DNA of 64,000 nt from Collinsella aerofaciens. Its GTDB lineage: Bacteria > Actinomycetota > Coriobacteriia > Coriobacteriales > Coriobacteriaceae. Of the stretch, positions 27,174 to 36,033 are shown one piece after another. A program made the position numbers and the translations under genes. The stretch is taken from positions 1-64,000 of the forward strand of contig NZ_WWSY01000007.1 of assembly GCF_009876115.1 (NCBI RefSeq), in the 5' to 3' direction. How positions within the stretch are numbered: position 1 is the first letter of the stretch; every line of letters starts with the position of its first letter. The notes beneath the pieces are model-generated. The model saw only the letters and a list, made by a program, of their open reading frames with translations. It did no database searches and had not been told where the DNA came from.

Positions 27174-27911
27174 CTAGGCAAGCGGATTCTTCTTTGCCAT
27201 GCCATTTGCACGAGGCAATGAAACGGATGCTGAATGACTCTTCTTAAGAACAATGAACTCCCTGTGACCCAAGCCTTCAGGCAAATCAATTGCGTCATTC
27301 AGAAGCAAAGTGAAGCCGCAAATCTTAGCTGCTGACATGCCGGAAGCAAGCTCCTCATCCGAAGGATTGCCCTTGGTGATAACAAATAGCCCTCCATCCT
27401 TCAGGTACGGAGCCGCATACTCAACAAGAATCGGTAGAGGGGCCAGTGCGCGGGCGGTTACAACGGAGAACTGCTTCTTATGGCTTCGAGCATATTCTTC
27501 AAGACGATCATGAACCGCATGAGCATGTTTCAATCCAAGAGCATGGACAAAGGAATTAACCGCATCAACCTTCTTGCCAACAGAGTCAATATAAGTAGCT
27601 TTACGATGCGTGGTTATGGTTAATGGAATACCAGGGAAGCCCGCACCTGTTCCCATATCGAGCAAAGCTCCCTCAGGAGCCTTATTGATATAGGGGAGCA
27701 AAACAAGTGAGTCGAGGATATGAAGTACGGCAGCATCTTCTACGTTAAGAATACGGGTGAGATTGGTTGTCTTATTTGTTTCTAGAACCAAATCCAAATG
27801 CTGGATACATTTCCTCAGCTCAATATCAGTTACGCTCAAGGAATATTCTTTGCAATAGGAAGTTAGGCGACTCAACATCTCGTCAGCCTGCTGATCGGTA
27901 AGTACAAACAA
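27174..27911 (-). CDS. rsmG: 16S rRNA (guanine527-N7)-methyltransferase
   Basis: RsmG (GidB) methylates G527 of 16S rRNA with SAM. The SAM-binding GTGAGFPGIPL motif, the preceding ILDSL and the VTARALAPLP region identify it. I place the start at TTG 27911 because AAAGGAG lies six bases upstream; the longer frame would start at a TTG in the T-tract of the preceding terminator, which is unlikely. The product is then 245 residues. Transcription may come from its own promoter or from read-through into the gene. Confidence 0.9.
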   Translation of the reverse strand: MFVLTDQQADEMLSRLTSYCKEYSLSVTDIELRKCIQHLDLVLETNKTTNLTRILNVEDAAVLHILDSLVLLPYINKAPEGALLDMGTGAGFPGIPLTITTHRKATYIDSVGKKVDAVNSFVHALGLKHAHAVHDRLEEYARSHKKQFSVVTARALAPLPILVEYAAPYLKDGGLFVITKGNPSDEELASGMSAAKICGFTLLLNDAIDLPEGLGHREFIVLKKSHSASVSLPRANGMAKKNPLA

Positions 27912-27956
27912 CAGAAGCTCCTTTCTGACAAAAATCAGCGTATCGAGAACTTTTGA

Positions 27957-27988
27957 CAAAAAAAGGGGACGTGGAAACCACGTCCCCC
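27957..27988 (-). terminator. Terminator of the rpmH-khpB operon
   Basis: A stem (ggggacgtgg/ccacgtcccc) followed on the minus strand by eight or so T. It separates khpB from rsmG. Confidence 0.88.
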
Positions 27989-28007
27989 TAGCATAAGCTC
28001 GAGTAGA

Positions 28008-28577
28008 TTATCGAGCAACAATCACCACATGGCGATCAGGGTCAGAACCCTCAGAATGAGTATCGACTGCATCGTTGCCACGAAGTGCAATGTGAACCAG
28101 TCGGCGCTCGTAGGCATTCATGGGCGGAAGCGAAACACTCTTATGAGTGCGGATGGCACGCTCGGCAGCAGACTGAGCCATGGAGGCGACCTTATCCTGA
28201 CGGCGACTCTTGTATCCCTCGACGTCCACTACAACCGGATACCTAAAGCCAAGCTTGCGGCTCACCAGCAAAGAGAACATAACCTGAAGAGCATCAAGAG
28301 TGCGACCATGACGGCCAATGAGAACAGCAAGGTCGGGAGCCGTTACATCCAAAATCAGCTCACCCTCGTCGCCCTCATACTCATCGATAGGAGAGTTGGC
28401 GGCATCGAAGTGCGAAAGGATGGAACGCAGGATGGAAATCGCAACATCGGCAATGGTGTCGAGCTCCTCATCGGTCAGCTCTTCACCAGCCTTGTAGCGC
28501 TGTGCAATCTCGGGATAATCGCCCGCGACCTGCGGGGCAACCTCCTCAAGCATATCCTCGATGATCTCTTCAGACAT
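28008..28577 (-). CDS. khpB: KH/R3H RNA-binding protein KhpB (Jag)
   Basis: The 189-residue protein has an N-terminal acidic segment, a KH domain with the loop LIGRHGRTLDALQ (about 85-100) and an R3H domain (MNAYERRLVHIAL, about 153-165). Jag/KhpB proteins bind small and messenger RNAs with KhpA and affect cell division and elongation in Gram-positive bacteria. Position after yidC is conserved in many bacteria. ATG 28577 has GGAG six bases upstream; an ATG four codons earlier is unsupported. Confidence 0.93.
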   Translation of the reverse strand: MSEEIIEDMLEEVAPQVAGDYPEIAQRYKAGEELTDEELDTIADVAISILRSILSHFDAANSPIDEYEGDEGELILDVTAPDLAVLIGRHGRTLDALQVMFSLLVSRKLGFRYPVVVDVEGYKSRRQDKVASMAQSAAERAIRTHKSVSLPPMNAYERRLVHIALRGNDAVDTHSEGSDPDRHVVIVAR

Positions 28578-28621
28578 AACGTACTCCAAAAGTTAGGTAC
28601 CTAAATAAGATTGATATCCCA

Positions 28622-29392
28622 CTACTTCTTCTTGTGCGGGCGCGGCTTCTTCTCGCGACGAGTGACCTCAACCTGCAGCGGAGCGTTCTTAAGACGCTCC
28701 TCCTCATCGGCCTTCGCCTTGTCGATGACCTTCTGCGTCACAAAAATCTGCTGGATAACCTGCCAAGCAGACGAGACGTCGTAGTACAGCAGAACACCAA
28801 CGGGAAGGCTCCAGCCCATCCAAAGCATCATGACCGTCATGACAACGGCCATCATACGCATGCTCTGAGCCTGCTGGCCGGTCTGGTTGCGCGACATATA
28901 GAGCTGCGGAATCAGGGTCAGGACGGCAAACAGGATCAGGCAAACCAGCGCAGGCAGTGCAACCATAAAGCCATCGGCAAAGGAAGCGCTCGGCGTGGTG
29001 GTCAGGTCGGGCAGGATGTTGAAGAACGAGAACGTTCCGTTGTTAAAGTACTGCGGCAGGTTGCGCAGCAATGTAAACAGGGCGAACAGGATAGGCATCT
29101 GAATCAGCAGCGGCAGACAGCCAGCCATGGGGTTGAACTTGTTCTCGCTGTAGAACTTCTGCATCTCCTCGGCCTGACGCTGGGGATCGTCGGCATAGCG
29201 CTCCTGGATCTCGAGCATCTTGGGCTGCAGCACCTGCATGCGAGCCGTCGACTTGGTCGACTTGAGCATAAGCGGCGTCAGCAGCAGACGGATGATGACC
29301 ACCAGGATGATGATGGACAGGCCCCAGTCGACCGCAAAGGTCTGGATGAGCTTGAGCAGCTCGAAAAGGATGTTAACGATCCAATCCCACAT
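28622..29392 (-). CDS. yidC: Membrane protein insertase YidC
   Basis: The 256-residue protein is a Gram-positive-type YidC/Oxa1 insertase with about five membrane helices. The conserved Arg of the hydrophilic groove is in the first hydrophobic block (VVIIRLLLTPL), followed by the cytoplasmic hairpin (QPKMLEIQERYADDPQRQAEEMQKFY) and GCLPLLIQMPILFALF. The C-terminus is very basic (KKPRPHKKK), fitting ribosome contact. It inserts proteins with or without SecYEG. Confidence 0.96.
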   Translation of the reverse strand: MWDWIVNILFELLKLIQTFAVDWGLSIIILVVIIRLLLTPLMLKSTKSTARMQVLQPKMLEIQERYADDPQRQAEEMQKFYSENKFNPMAGCLPLLIQMPILFALFTLLRNLPQYFNNGTFSFFNILPDLTTTPSASFADGFMVALPALVCLILFAVLTLIPQLYMSRNQTGQQAQSMRMMAVVMTVMMLWMGWSLPVGVLLYYDVSSAWQVIQQIFVTQKVIDKAKADEEERLKNAPLQVEVTRREKKPRPHKKK

Positions 29393-29421
29393 GTAAGTTT
29401 TCCTCCGATAGCGAGTGCCCG

Positions 29422-29646
29422 CTAGGGCACAGGGTCATAACCGCCGACGTGCAGGGGATTGCAGCGAGCGATGCGCCTCACGGCAAGCCAGCAGCCTCTC
29501 AAAACACCGTGCTTCTCAATCGCCTGGATGGCGTATTGCGAGCACGTTGGGTAATAAATGCAGGCGTCAGGCAATAAGGGCGAAATAACCTGTTGATATA
29601 TGCGAATAGGAGCGATGGCAACACGTCGCAAAACGTGATTGCTCAT
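29422..29646 (-). CDS. yidD: Membrane protein insertion efficiency factor YidD
   Basis: The 74-residue product has the family pattern [13 protein letters not shown]...[15 protein letters not shown]...[24 protein letters not shown], with its conserved cysteines. It is a small amphipathic membrane-associated protein that helps YidC-dependent insertion. Its ATG overlaps the rnpA stop (ATGA). Confidence 0.96.
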   Translation of the reverse strand: MSNHVLRRVAIAPIRIYQQVISPLLPDACIYYPTCSQYAIQAIEKHGVLRGCWLAVRRIARCNPLHVGGYDPVP

Positions 29647-29981
29647 CGCTCCTCCCCGGCAACGCCGGCGCGCTTCATAAGCGAACGCAACGCCTTGTCC
29701 ATCTCCTGCGGCGAGGAAACCCTCGTCTTGGGAGTTGCAAACAAGATGATGTCATAACCCGCAACGGGAAATCCGCAGCTGCGGGCGGCCTCGCGCATCA
29801 CACGCTTAGATCGGTTGCGCACGACGGCACAACCGAGTCGCTTAGCACCAACGAAGGCGACCCTTCCGGAGTCGCCTTCGCCAACCGATTCACATATGGT
29901 CATTCGAATCAGAGGGTGATTGAAACGACGCCCCTGACTGAACACATGCTCGAAATCTTGCCGAGACTTAATAGTCTTCAT
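29643..29981 (-). CDS. rnpA: Ribonuclease P protein component
   Basis: The 112-residue basic protein supports the RNase P RNA in tRNA 5' maturation. The RNR motif region [18 protein letters not shown] and the N-terminal [11 protein letters not shown] are typical. The ribosome site is weak (no clear GGAG before ATG 29981), but the gap to rpmH is only 20 bases and the order rpmH-rnpA-yidD-yidC is conserved in bacteria. Confidence 0.96.
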   Translation of the reverse strand: MKTIKSRQDFEHVFSQGRRFNHPLIRMTICESVGEGDSGRVAFVGAKRLGCAVVRNRSKRVMREAARSCGFPVAGYDIILFATPKTRVSSPQEMDKALRSLMKRAGVAGEER

Positions 29982-30001
29982 GCGAGATGTGTGTATCGCT
30001 G

Positions 30002-30136
30002 CTAGACAGTGAGACGCTTGCGGCCCTTGGCGCGACGACGGGCGAGCACGGCACGACCACCCTTAGTGGCCATGCGGGCACGGAAGCCATGGGTCTTGGC
30101 ACGCTTACGCTTATTAGGCTGATACGTACGCTTCAT
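30002..30136 (-). CDS. rpmH: Ribosomal protein L34
   Basis: The 44-residue product [20 protein letters not shown] is a classic bL34. GGAGG lies eight bases before ATG 30136; a longer frame to 30196 is rejected. It heads the operon leading away from the origin. Confidence 0.98.
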   Translation of the reverse strand: MKRTYQPNKRKRAKTHGFRARMATKGGRAVLARRRAKGRKRLTV

Positions 30137-30481
30137 CTTAAGTTCCTCCTGCTGCATTTCGAGTGTCCGCGGGGACGCGGACGCAGATATAGACACGTGA
30201 GCTTGAAGATTGTAGGGAAATCAATGTTCAAATGTCAAGAAATCAAAGGTAAAAGGTTGCGCAGTTCACACGGTTCCCCCATAAGCCAAGCTCGATTTAG
30301 CGGTGCATGGCAACTTTTCATGATATTTCATCGAGTTTTCAACGGGTCATGTTGGCAATGTTGAGAACTTTTCGTCCATTTTCCAAAGTTTTCAACAGGT
30401 TTTGAAAGTTTGTCGAAAGATGAGAAACATTGCACGGTGAGCTACTATTTGTTCGAAACCTTTTGGAAGATTGCGAGCGGC
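30137..30481. other. rpmH upstream spacer, possible part of oriC
   Basis: No gene is seen. The right half contains gttttcaac at 30335-30343, gttttcaacagg at 30388-30399 and a related inverted gttctcaaca at 30359-30368. These resemble DnaA boxes with A in place of the usual C (TTTTCAACA against TTTTCCACA). The identical 12-mer lies inverted at 33588-33599 in the dnaA-dnaN spacer. The promoters of rpmH and of the plus-strand operon must also lie here. Confidence 0.55.
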
Positions 30482-31834
30482 ATGTCTGACGACTTTTACA
30501 CCATGGTCGATTCCGGAGACCCGGCACCCGACAACGAGCACATCACCGGCGTGCGCGAAGAGCGTGACGAAGGTGAACAGACGACAACGCAGGCGCCAAA
30601 AGCCATGTACGCCGCGCGCATCGCCGTCTATGACGACATGCTGTCGACACCGCGTGTGATCGTCATCGATCCGCAAGATGTCCGCACGTATTTGGAAGAG
30701 ACGACCAACACCGTCTACCAGTGCATGAAAGAACAAGGTGGCCATATCTCGCTCATGGTCATCCGCGAGATTGTCGAAAACTTTATCCACGCACACTTTG
30801 CAGAGCCCATCATCTCGATTCTGGACGGCGGAGACACCATCCGCTTTGCTGACCAAGGACCCGGCATCGACGACAAGGAACGCGCTTTCGACTTTGGCGT
30901 TACCAGCGCAAACAGCAAGATGAAGCGCTATATCCGTGGAACCGGAGCAGGGTTTCCCATGGTGCAGGAGTATTTGGAAAACGCCGGCGGTGCCGTATCC
31001 ATCGAGGACAACATGGGCAACGGCACCGTGGTTACGGTAAGCCTGAACCCTAAACGCGTGCAGGAAATCGAGCGTGCCGGCGGACGCGGTGCTGCCGTGC
31101 GGCCCGAGACGGAGCAGCCCACATATCCCCTGCCGGGAGCTTTTGCGCAGCAGCCCATGGCAACGCAGCAGATGCAGCCCCCCGTGGGGCAGATGCAGCA
31201 GCCCGGAATGCTTCCCACACAAGAGCCCCAGGCGGCATCTATGTCGATGACGCCAAACATGCCAGAGGCCATGCCGCTGGCAGATCAGGATGCAGCAGCA
31301 ATGCAGCAGGCGACGGGGGCACCGGGTGGCCAGCAAATGGGCTATCAGCCGTACCAACGGGGATATCCATATCAGCAGATGCCGCCACTGGGGTATGGCC
31401 AGCAGTTCCCGCAGCAGTACCAGCAGGGATATCAGCAGCCGTACCAGCAGATGCCGCAGCAGCAGTACAACCCCTGGGCCCAACAGATGCCTCTGCAGCC
31501 TTACCAACAGTGGCCTCAAAGTTTTCAACAGCAAATGCCGCCGATGCAGAGTTCTCAACAACCAGCAGCTCAAATGATGTATCCTAATGCAGCAAATCAG
31601 TATGCGCAGCCACAACCGGACGTGTTCGTAAGCGATCGCGGCAACGCCGCGCTGGGCTATCTGGCGCAAAATCAAGCGTGCGGTGCAACCGATCTGGCGA
31701 GGGCGTTTGGAAACTCGGCCCCCACTTGGTCACGCACGCTCAATGACTTGGCGCAGGCCGGCTTGGTCATCAAGCATGGCCAGAAATACCATCTGACCGA
31801 ACTCGGCGCCGCTCGCGTGCGAGCTCAGAGCTAA
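30482..31834 (+). CDS. GHKL ATPase with Gln-rich linker and winged helix, upstream of dnaA
   Basis: I do not recognise a named family. The 450-residue protein has a histidine-kinase-type ATPase domain (about 75-205) with N box REIVENFIHAHF (Glu99, Asn100), G1 box FADQGPGIDD and G2 box GTGAGFPMV, and no HisKA or phosphoacceptor domain. A low-complexity linker rich in Gln, Pro and Met (about 210-385) follows. A C-terminal winged-helix-like domain (about 390-450: YLAQNQACGATDLARAFGNSAPTWSRTLNDLAQAGLV) looks DNA-binding. It ends 15 bases before dnaA, so it is probably cotranscribed with it and may affect replication initiation. The start is uncertain: ATG 30482 is chosen; TTG 30410 is an alternative inside the putative origin. 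Confidence 0.75.
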   Translation: MSDDFYTMVDSGDPAPDNEHITGVREERDEGEQTTTQAPKAMYAARIAVYDDMLSTPRVIVIDPQDVRTYLEETTNTVYQCMKEQGGHISLMVIREIVENFIHAHFAEPIISILDGGDTIRFADQGPGIDDKERAFDFGVTSANSKMKRYIRGTGAGFPMVQEYLENAGGAVSIEDNMGNGTVVTVSLNPKRVQEIERAGGRGAAVRPETEQPTYPLPGAFAQQPMATQQMQPPVGQMQQPGMLPTQEPQAASMSMTPNMPEAMPLADQDAAAMQQATGAPGGQQMGYQPYQRGYPYQQMPPLGYGQQFPQQYQQGYQQPYQQMPQQQYNPWAQQMPLQPYQQWPQSFQQQMPPMQSSQQPAAQMMYPNAANQYAQPQPDVFVSDRGNAALGYLAQNQACGATDLARAFGNSAPTWSRTLNDLAQAGLVIKHGQKYHLTELGAARVRAQS

Positions 31835-31849
31835 AGAACGGGAGAGACA

Positions 31850-33574
31850 GTGGACGAGGAAGCAAGCATCATCCTGGGGGATGCCATCGCCTTTTGCCAG
31901 CGCGACGGCCAAGATGCACGCCTCATCAACATGCTGGGGCAATCGCGGGCCATAAGCCTGACCGAAGATACGCTCACGATCGAGGCCCCCTCGCGCTTTG
32001 CCATCGCGCAGCTCAAAAAGCATCAGCCGACTATTGAGGCCTATCTGGAAGAAATCGCCTTTGCACCGATCGCGCTCGACATCGTGGCACCGCAAGGCGC
32101 CGCAACGGAATCCGCTGCCGCGACGGCGCCCGCCACGGCTCCCGCCGCTTCCCCGGCGGCACCGACCTCCGCAGGCGACGTGCCGACAATCGAGCACCAG
32201 CACAGCGATGTTTCCCGTGAAACCATGGCACCGTTGCCGACCGCGGCGGCGACGTCAACGAACGCACCCGTCACGCACATGCCTATCGCTCACGACGCAG
32301 CGGCGGGCGCGGATTCGGGCATTGCAATCAAGAACACGCTCTCGGCCGATGATTTTCGTCGCATGATGAACCAGATGAAGGGCGGAGCGCCGACTAAATC
32401 CACGCAAGCTGCGACCCCCGCTTCACCCATACCGGCGCCGACCGTGCCGGCCGAGCAGAATACGGATGGAGCCCCGCTCGCCGCGAACTCAAAATTTACC
32501 TTTGAGAACTTTGTCTACGGCCCCGAAAACAGCCATGCCTATCGCTCGGCACTCAAGTTTGCCGCCCTCGCGGACGAGCGCGGCACATGCACATCACTGT
32601 TCATCTACGGCAAATCGGGCCTGGGCAAGACGCACCTGCTGCTTGCCATCAAAAACGAGCTCGCCGAGAAGTCGCCCGAGATCAAGGTCAAGTATGCCAA
32701 CTCCCAGGCATATCTGGACGACCTGATGACCGAGTTCGACCGCCAAAAGAAGAGCAACGCCCCCATCATGCAGGCGTACCACGGCGTGGACGTGCTCATC
32801 ATCGATGACATCCAAAACATCATCGGCAAGCGCGCGAGCGTGGACTACTTTTTCCAGCTCATGGACGAGTTCATCCGCAACAACAAGAAGGTCGTCATCG
32901 CGGCAGACCGTGCCCCCAAGGACCTGAGCATGGACGAGCGTCTGACCAGCCGCTTCAACGCCGGCATGCTCTGCCTGGTCGCAGAGCCCAGCTACGAGAT
33001 GAAATACAAGATCTTGCAGCGCTATTACGAGAACACCATCGTCGCCGCTCCCGAGGCAGGCGACGACTCGCTGCTGGCGGCCTATGGGGGCGACGGCGGA
33101 CACCTGACCGACGAGCACTTTAAACACATGGCCGAGGTCTCGGGCACCAACATCCGCGAACTCGAGAGCTTTTGCGAGCGCTGCGCCGGCGAGGCGGGCG
33201 ACCGCGAGCGCGAGGGCGGGGAGCTCACCTTTGACGATATCGACGCCATCGCCAGCCAGTACTTCGACACATCGGCCAAAAAGATCAACGTCCAGACGGT
33301 TCAGTCCGTCATCGAAGAGCAGTACGGCGTGACGCACGAGGAGCTCATCGGCCCGCGTCGCAACGCCAATATCGCCAAAGCACGCCATATCGCTATCTAC
33401 CTGGCCATCGAGATGTGCGAGATGACGACCACGGCGGTGGGCGCCGAATTTGGCAACCGCAACCACTCGACCGTCAGCACGAGCTACAAAAAGGTCCAGA
33501 AGATGATCCAGGAAGACCGTACCGTCACCGAAGACCTCAAATCGCTGCGCGATAAAATTACACTGCGCTCGTAG
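31850..33574 (+). CDS. dnaA: Chromosomal replication initiator DnaA
   Basis: The 574-residue protein has a diverged N-terminal domain I, a long Ala/Pro-rich linker (about 80-215), the AAA+ domain III (FTFENFVYGPENSHAY; Walker A YGKSGLGKTH at about 253-262; Walker B LIIDDIQ) and the DNA-binding domain IV. In domain IV the signature reads FGNRNHSTVSTSYKKV, so residue 538 is Asn where almost all DnaA proteins have Asp (Asp433 of E. coli, which contacts the DnaA box). GTG at 31850 follows GGGAG. It binds oriC and opens the duplex; the spacer after the gene holds candidate boxes. Confidence 0.98.
   Translation: MDEEASIILGDAIAFCQRDGQDARLINMLGQSRAISLTEDTLTIEAPSRFAIAQLKKHQPTIEAYLEEIAFAPIALDIVAPQGAATESAAATAPATAPAASPAAPTSAGDVPTIEHQHSDVSRETMAPLPTAAATSTNAPVTHMPIAHDAAAGADSGIAIKNTLSADDFRRMMNQMKGGAPTKSTQAATPASPIPAPTVPAEQNTDGAPLAANSKFTFENFVYGPENSHAYRSALKFAALADERGTCTSLFIYGKSGLGKTHLLLAIKNELAEKSPEIKVKYANSQAYLDDLMTEFDRQKKSNAPIMQAYHGVDVLIIDDIQNIIGKRASVDYFFQLMDEFIRNNKKVVIAADRAPKDLSMDERLTSRFNAGMLCLVAEPSYEMKYKILQRYYENTIVAAPEAGDDSLLAAYGGDGGHLTDEHFKHMAEVSGTNIRELESFCERCAGEAGDREREGGELTFDDIDAIASQYFDTSAKKINVQTVQSVIEEQYGVTHEELIGPRRNANIAKARHIAIYLAIEMCEMTTTAVGAEFGNRNHSTVSTSYKKVQKMIQEDRTVTEDLKSLRDKITLRS
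32209..32224. promoter_or_regulatory. parS-like site inside dnaA
   Basis: The sequence tgtttcccgtgaaacc matches parS at 14 of 16 positions and lies in the codons of the DnaA linker, where the protein is poorly constrained. Confidence 0.4.
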
Positions 33575-33812
33575 GGAAATAGAGACACCTGTTGAAAACT
33601 TGTCGAAACCATGGGCATAAGGTGTCTAAAACCCAACCCGCGGTGGTGAAAAGTTTTGCGCAGGTTTTGAACGTGGAAAACCACCCCCGTTGCACACAGG
33701 TTGCTGTCGATTCTCTTTCTGGGTCTGACCTGCGTCTTTGGGAGTAATCAACAGTTTCGTCAGTGCTATTACTATTATTAAGATATTTATATCTAAAGAA
33801 AGGTATTAAAAG
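33575..33812. other. Probable oriC (dnaA-dnaN spacer)
   Basis: The left part has several DnaA-box-like sites: inverted gttttcaacagg at 33588-33599, ttttcacca-like at about 33646-33653 (minus), gttttccacg at about 33673-33682 (minus) and aatcaacag at 33746-33754. The right part (about 33765-33812) is very AT-rich (tattactattattaagatatttatatc), a likely unwinding element. This layout (boxes then AT-rich DNA between dnaA and dnaN) is that of actinobacterial oriC. The dnaN promoter and an AAAGG ribosome site also lie in the AT-rich part. Confidence 0.75.
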
Positions 33813-34916
33813 ATGAAGTTCACCGTCAGCCAGAGCTCGCTTACACAAGCCATCGGCGTCGTTATGAAGGGTGTCGCTTCGGCGTCCACCCTTCCCATCC
33901 TGTCGGGCGTGCTCGTCAAGGCGCAAGACGGCATCTTGGAATTCCAGACCTCTAACTACACCATCTCGATCCGTCATCGCATCGCGGCACATGTCGAAGA
34001 AGGGGGCGAGATGGTTATCCCTTGTAAGATGCTCTCCAATATCACCAAGACCCTCCCCGATGCCCCGGTCACCTTTGAGCTGTCCGAGCGCCAGGTGCTG
34101 ATTGGTTGTGAGAAGAGCTCTTTCCGCCTGAACACGCTCGATGCCAATGACTTCCCCGAGTTTCCGGCCTATGCCATCGAGAGCGCCGTGGAACTGCCGA
34201 CCGATATCTTGTCCGAAATGGTCGGCCGCGTGTGGCGCGTCACCTCGACTGACAAGGCCCGCCCCATCCTGGGTGGCGTGCACATGAAGGTCGAGAACAA
34301 CACCGTGCGCCTGGTGGCGACCGATTCCTTCCGCTTGGCCGTGTGCGATACGCAGGTCGAGACCTCAACCCTCGAGGGCTCCTTTGAACTCAACGTTCCG
34401 GCCGACGCCTTTAACGACGCGCTGAACATCATGGCCAGCCAGGCGACCATCATGATCGGGGCTACCGACACCCAGGTCGTCTTTGAGGCCGGCAACACCA
34501 CCTACGTGTCGCGCCGCATCGAGGGCGTGTACCCCAACTACAAGCAGCTCATCCCCGATTCGTGCGTGACGAGCGTCAAGATCGACGTCGCCGCCTTTAA
34601 CGCCGCCCTCAAGCGCGTGGCCGTTATCGCGAGCGCCAACCCCGCCGTCAAGTTCGAGATCGATGTCGAGAACGGGCAGATGGGCCTGTCCTCCATTTCC
34701 AATGACCAGGACCTTGCGCAGGAGACGATCGATGTCGAGGCCGAGGGCGAGTCGGGCACCATCGCCTTCAACTACCACTACATCTTTGGCTGCCTCAATG
34801 CCCTGTCCAAGGAGAAGGAGATCACGCTGGAGCTCAAGAGCTACTCGCAGGCGGGCATCTTCAAGTCCTACGACAAGATCAACTACCTGTACCTGGTCAT
34901 GCCGGTCCGCATCTAG
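33813..34916 (+). CDS. dnaN: DNA polymerase III beta clamp
   Basis: The 367-residue product has the three-fold clamp architecture and ends YLVMPVRI, the typical C-terminal strand (LVMPxR). It encircles DNA and tethers polymerase III. The layout dnaA-dnaN-recF is the usual origin order. Confidence 0.98.
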   Translation: MKFTVSQSSLTQAIGVVMKGVASASTLPILSGVLVKAQDGILEFQTSNYTISIRHRIAAHVEEGGEMVIPCKMLSNITKTLPDAPVTFELSERQVLIGCEKSSFRLNTLDANDFPEFPAYAIESAVELPTDILSEMVGRVWRVTSTDKARPILGGVHMKVENNTVRLVATDSFRLAVCDTQVETSTLEGSFELNVPADAFNDALNIMASQATIMIGATDTQVVFEAGNTTYVSRRIEGVYPNYKQLIPDSCVTSVKIDVAAFNAALKRVAVIASANPAVKFEIDVENGQMGLSSISNDQDLAQETIDVEAEGESGTIAFNYHYIFGCLNALSKEKEITLELKSYSQAGIFKSYDKINYLYLVMPVRI

Positions 34917-34926
34917 CAACTGCCCT

Positions 34927-36033
34927 ATGACCATGTTCGCCCGCGATCTTTCCGTCGCGCACTACCGCAGCTTCGATAGCTATCGCCTTGCCCTGGACGA
35001 GGGCGTGACGATACTTGCGGGACCCAACGCGGCGGGAAAGACCAATCTCATAGAGGCGCTGCAGCTGCTGACGAGCGGCGCCTCGTTTAGGCATCCGACC
35101 GCAGCCGAGCTCGTCCATGACGGCGTGGGCTCGTGCAAGGTCGAGCTGAGGCTCGAGGGCGACGGCCGCGTGCTTGATATGGGATTGAGCGCGGAGGACG
35201 GTAAACGCTCGTTTAGCCGCAACGGCAAGAGATGCTCTGCCGCCGGTGTGCGCGGGGTTCTGCCGAGCGTGCTGTTTTGCCCCGACCATCTGGACATGGT
35301 TAAGCGAGGCGCCAGTGTGCGCCGCGCCGCCCTCGACGACTTTGGCATGCAACTGAGCGCACGCTATGCCGATCTTGCGAGCACCTATGGTCGCTGCGTG
35401 ACCCAGCGTAACGCCTTGCTCAAGGAGGCCTGGTGCTGCCGCGAGATGCTCGGCGCGTGGAACGATTCGATTGCCCGCGCGGGCGCGGCTCTGCTCGTGC
35501 ACCGGTTGGCCCTGCTCGACCGGCTGGCGGGCCATGTGCGTACTGCCTACGGGCAAGTGGCGTCCGGTGAAGCCGCCAACGTGTCCTATGCGTCCACGCT
35601 GGGGGATTTGCCCCAGGTCGATGATCGCGAAGAGCTGAAGGGCTGGGCGTACGAGCGCATGCTGGCTGCCCTTGATGAGCACGCCGACGAGGAAATTCGC
35701 CGCGGCGTGACGTTGGTGGGACCGCATCGCGACGAGATTGAGTTTGCTGTGGCGGGTCGCTCCGCCCGTTCATTTGCCAGCCAAGGTCAGCAGCGAACGT
35801 TGGTTCTGGCCTGGAAGGTGGCGGAGGTGGCCGTGGCTCGCGATGTCCTGGGCACCGCCCCACTGCTGCTTTTGGACGACGTGATGAGCGAACTCGACGG
35901 CGAACGCCGCGGTGCTTTCCTGCGGCTGATCGGCGATGATATCCAGACGGTCATAACCACGACCAACCTGGGGTACTTTACCGATGACCTGCTTGATCGA
36001 GCCAAGGTGGTGAGCATGGGTGAGACGTGCTAA
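34927..36033 (+). CDS. recF: DNA replication/repair protein RecF
   Basis: The 368-residue SMC-like ATPase loads RecA at gaps. Visible are Walker A GPNAAGKTNL (about 38-47), the signature helix region SFASQGQQRTL and Walker B PLLLLDDVMSELD. The N-terminal motif YRSFDSYRL matches RecF. The start is the first in-frame ATG, 10 bases after dnaN; an ATG two codons later is also possible. The end overlaps the next gene by 14 bases. Confidence 0.96.
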   Translation: MTMFARDLSVAHYRSFDSYRLALDEGVTILAGPNAAGKTNLIEALQLLTSGASFRHPTAAELVHDGVGSCKVELRLEGDGRVLDMGLSAEDGKRSFSRNGKRCSAAGVRGVLPSVLFCPDHLDMVKRGASVRRAALDDFGMQLSARYADLASTYGRCVTQRNALLKEAWCCREMLGAWNDSIARAGAALLVHRLALLDRLAGHVRTAYGQVASGEAANVSYASTLGDLPQVDDREELKGWAYERMLAALDEHADEEIRRGVTLVGPHRDEIEFAVAGRSARSFASQGQQRTLVLAWKVAEVAVARDVLGTAPLLLLDDVMSELDGERRGAFLRLIGDDIQTVITTTNLGYFTDDLLDRAKVVSMGETC

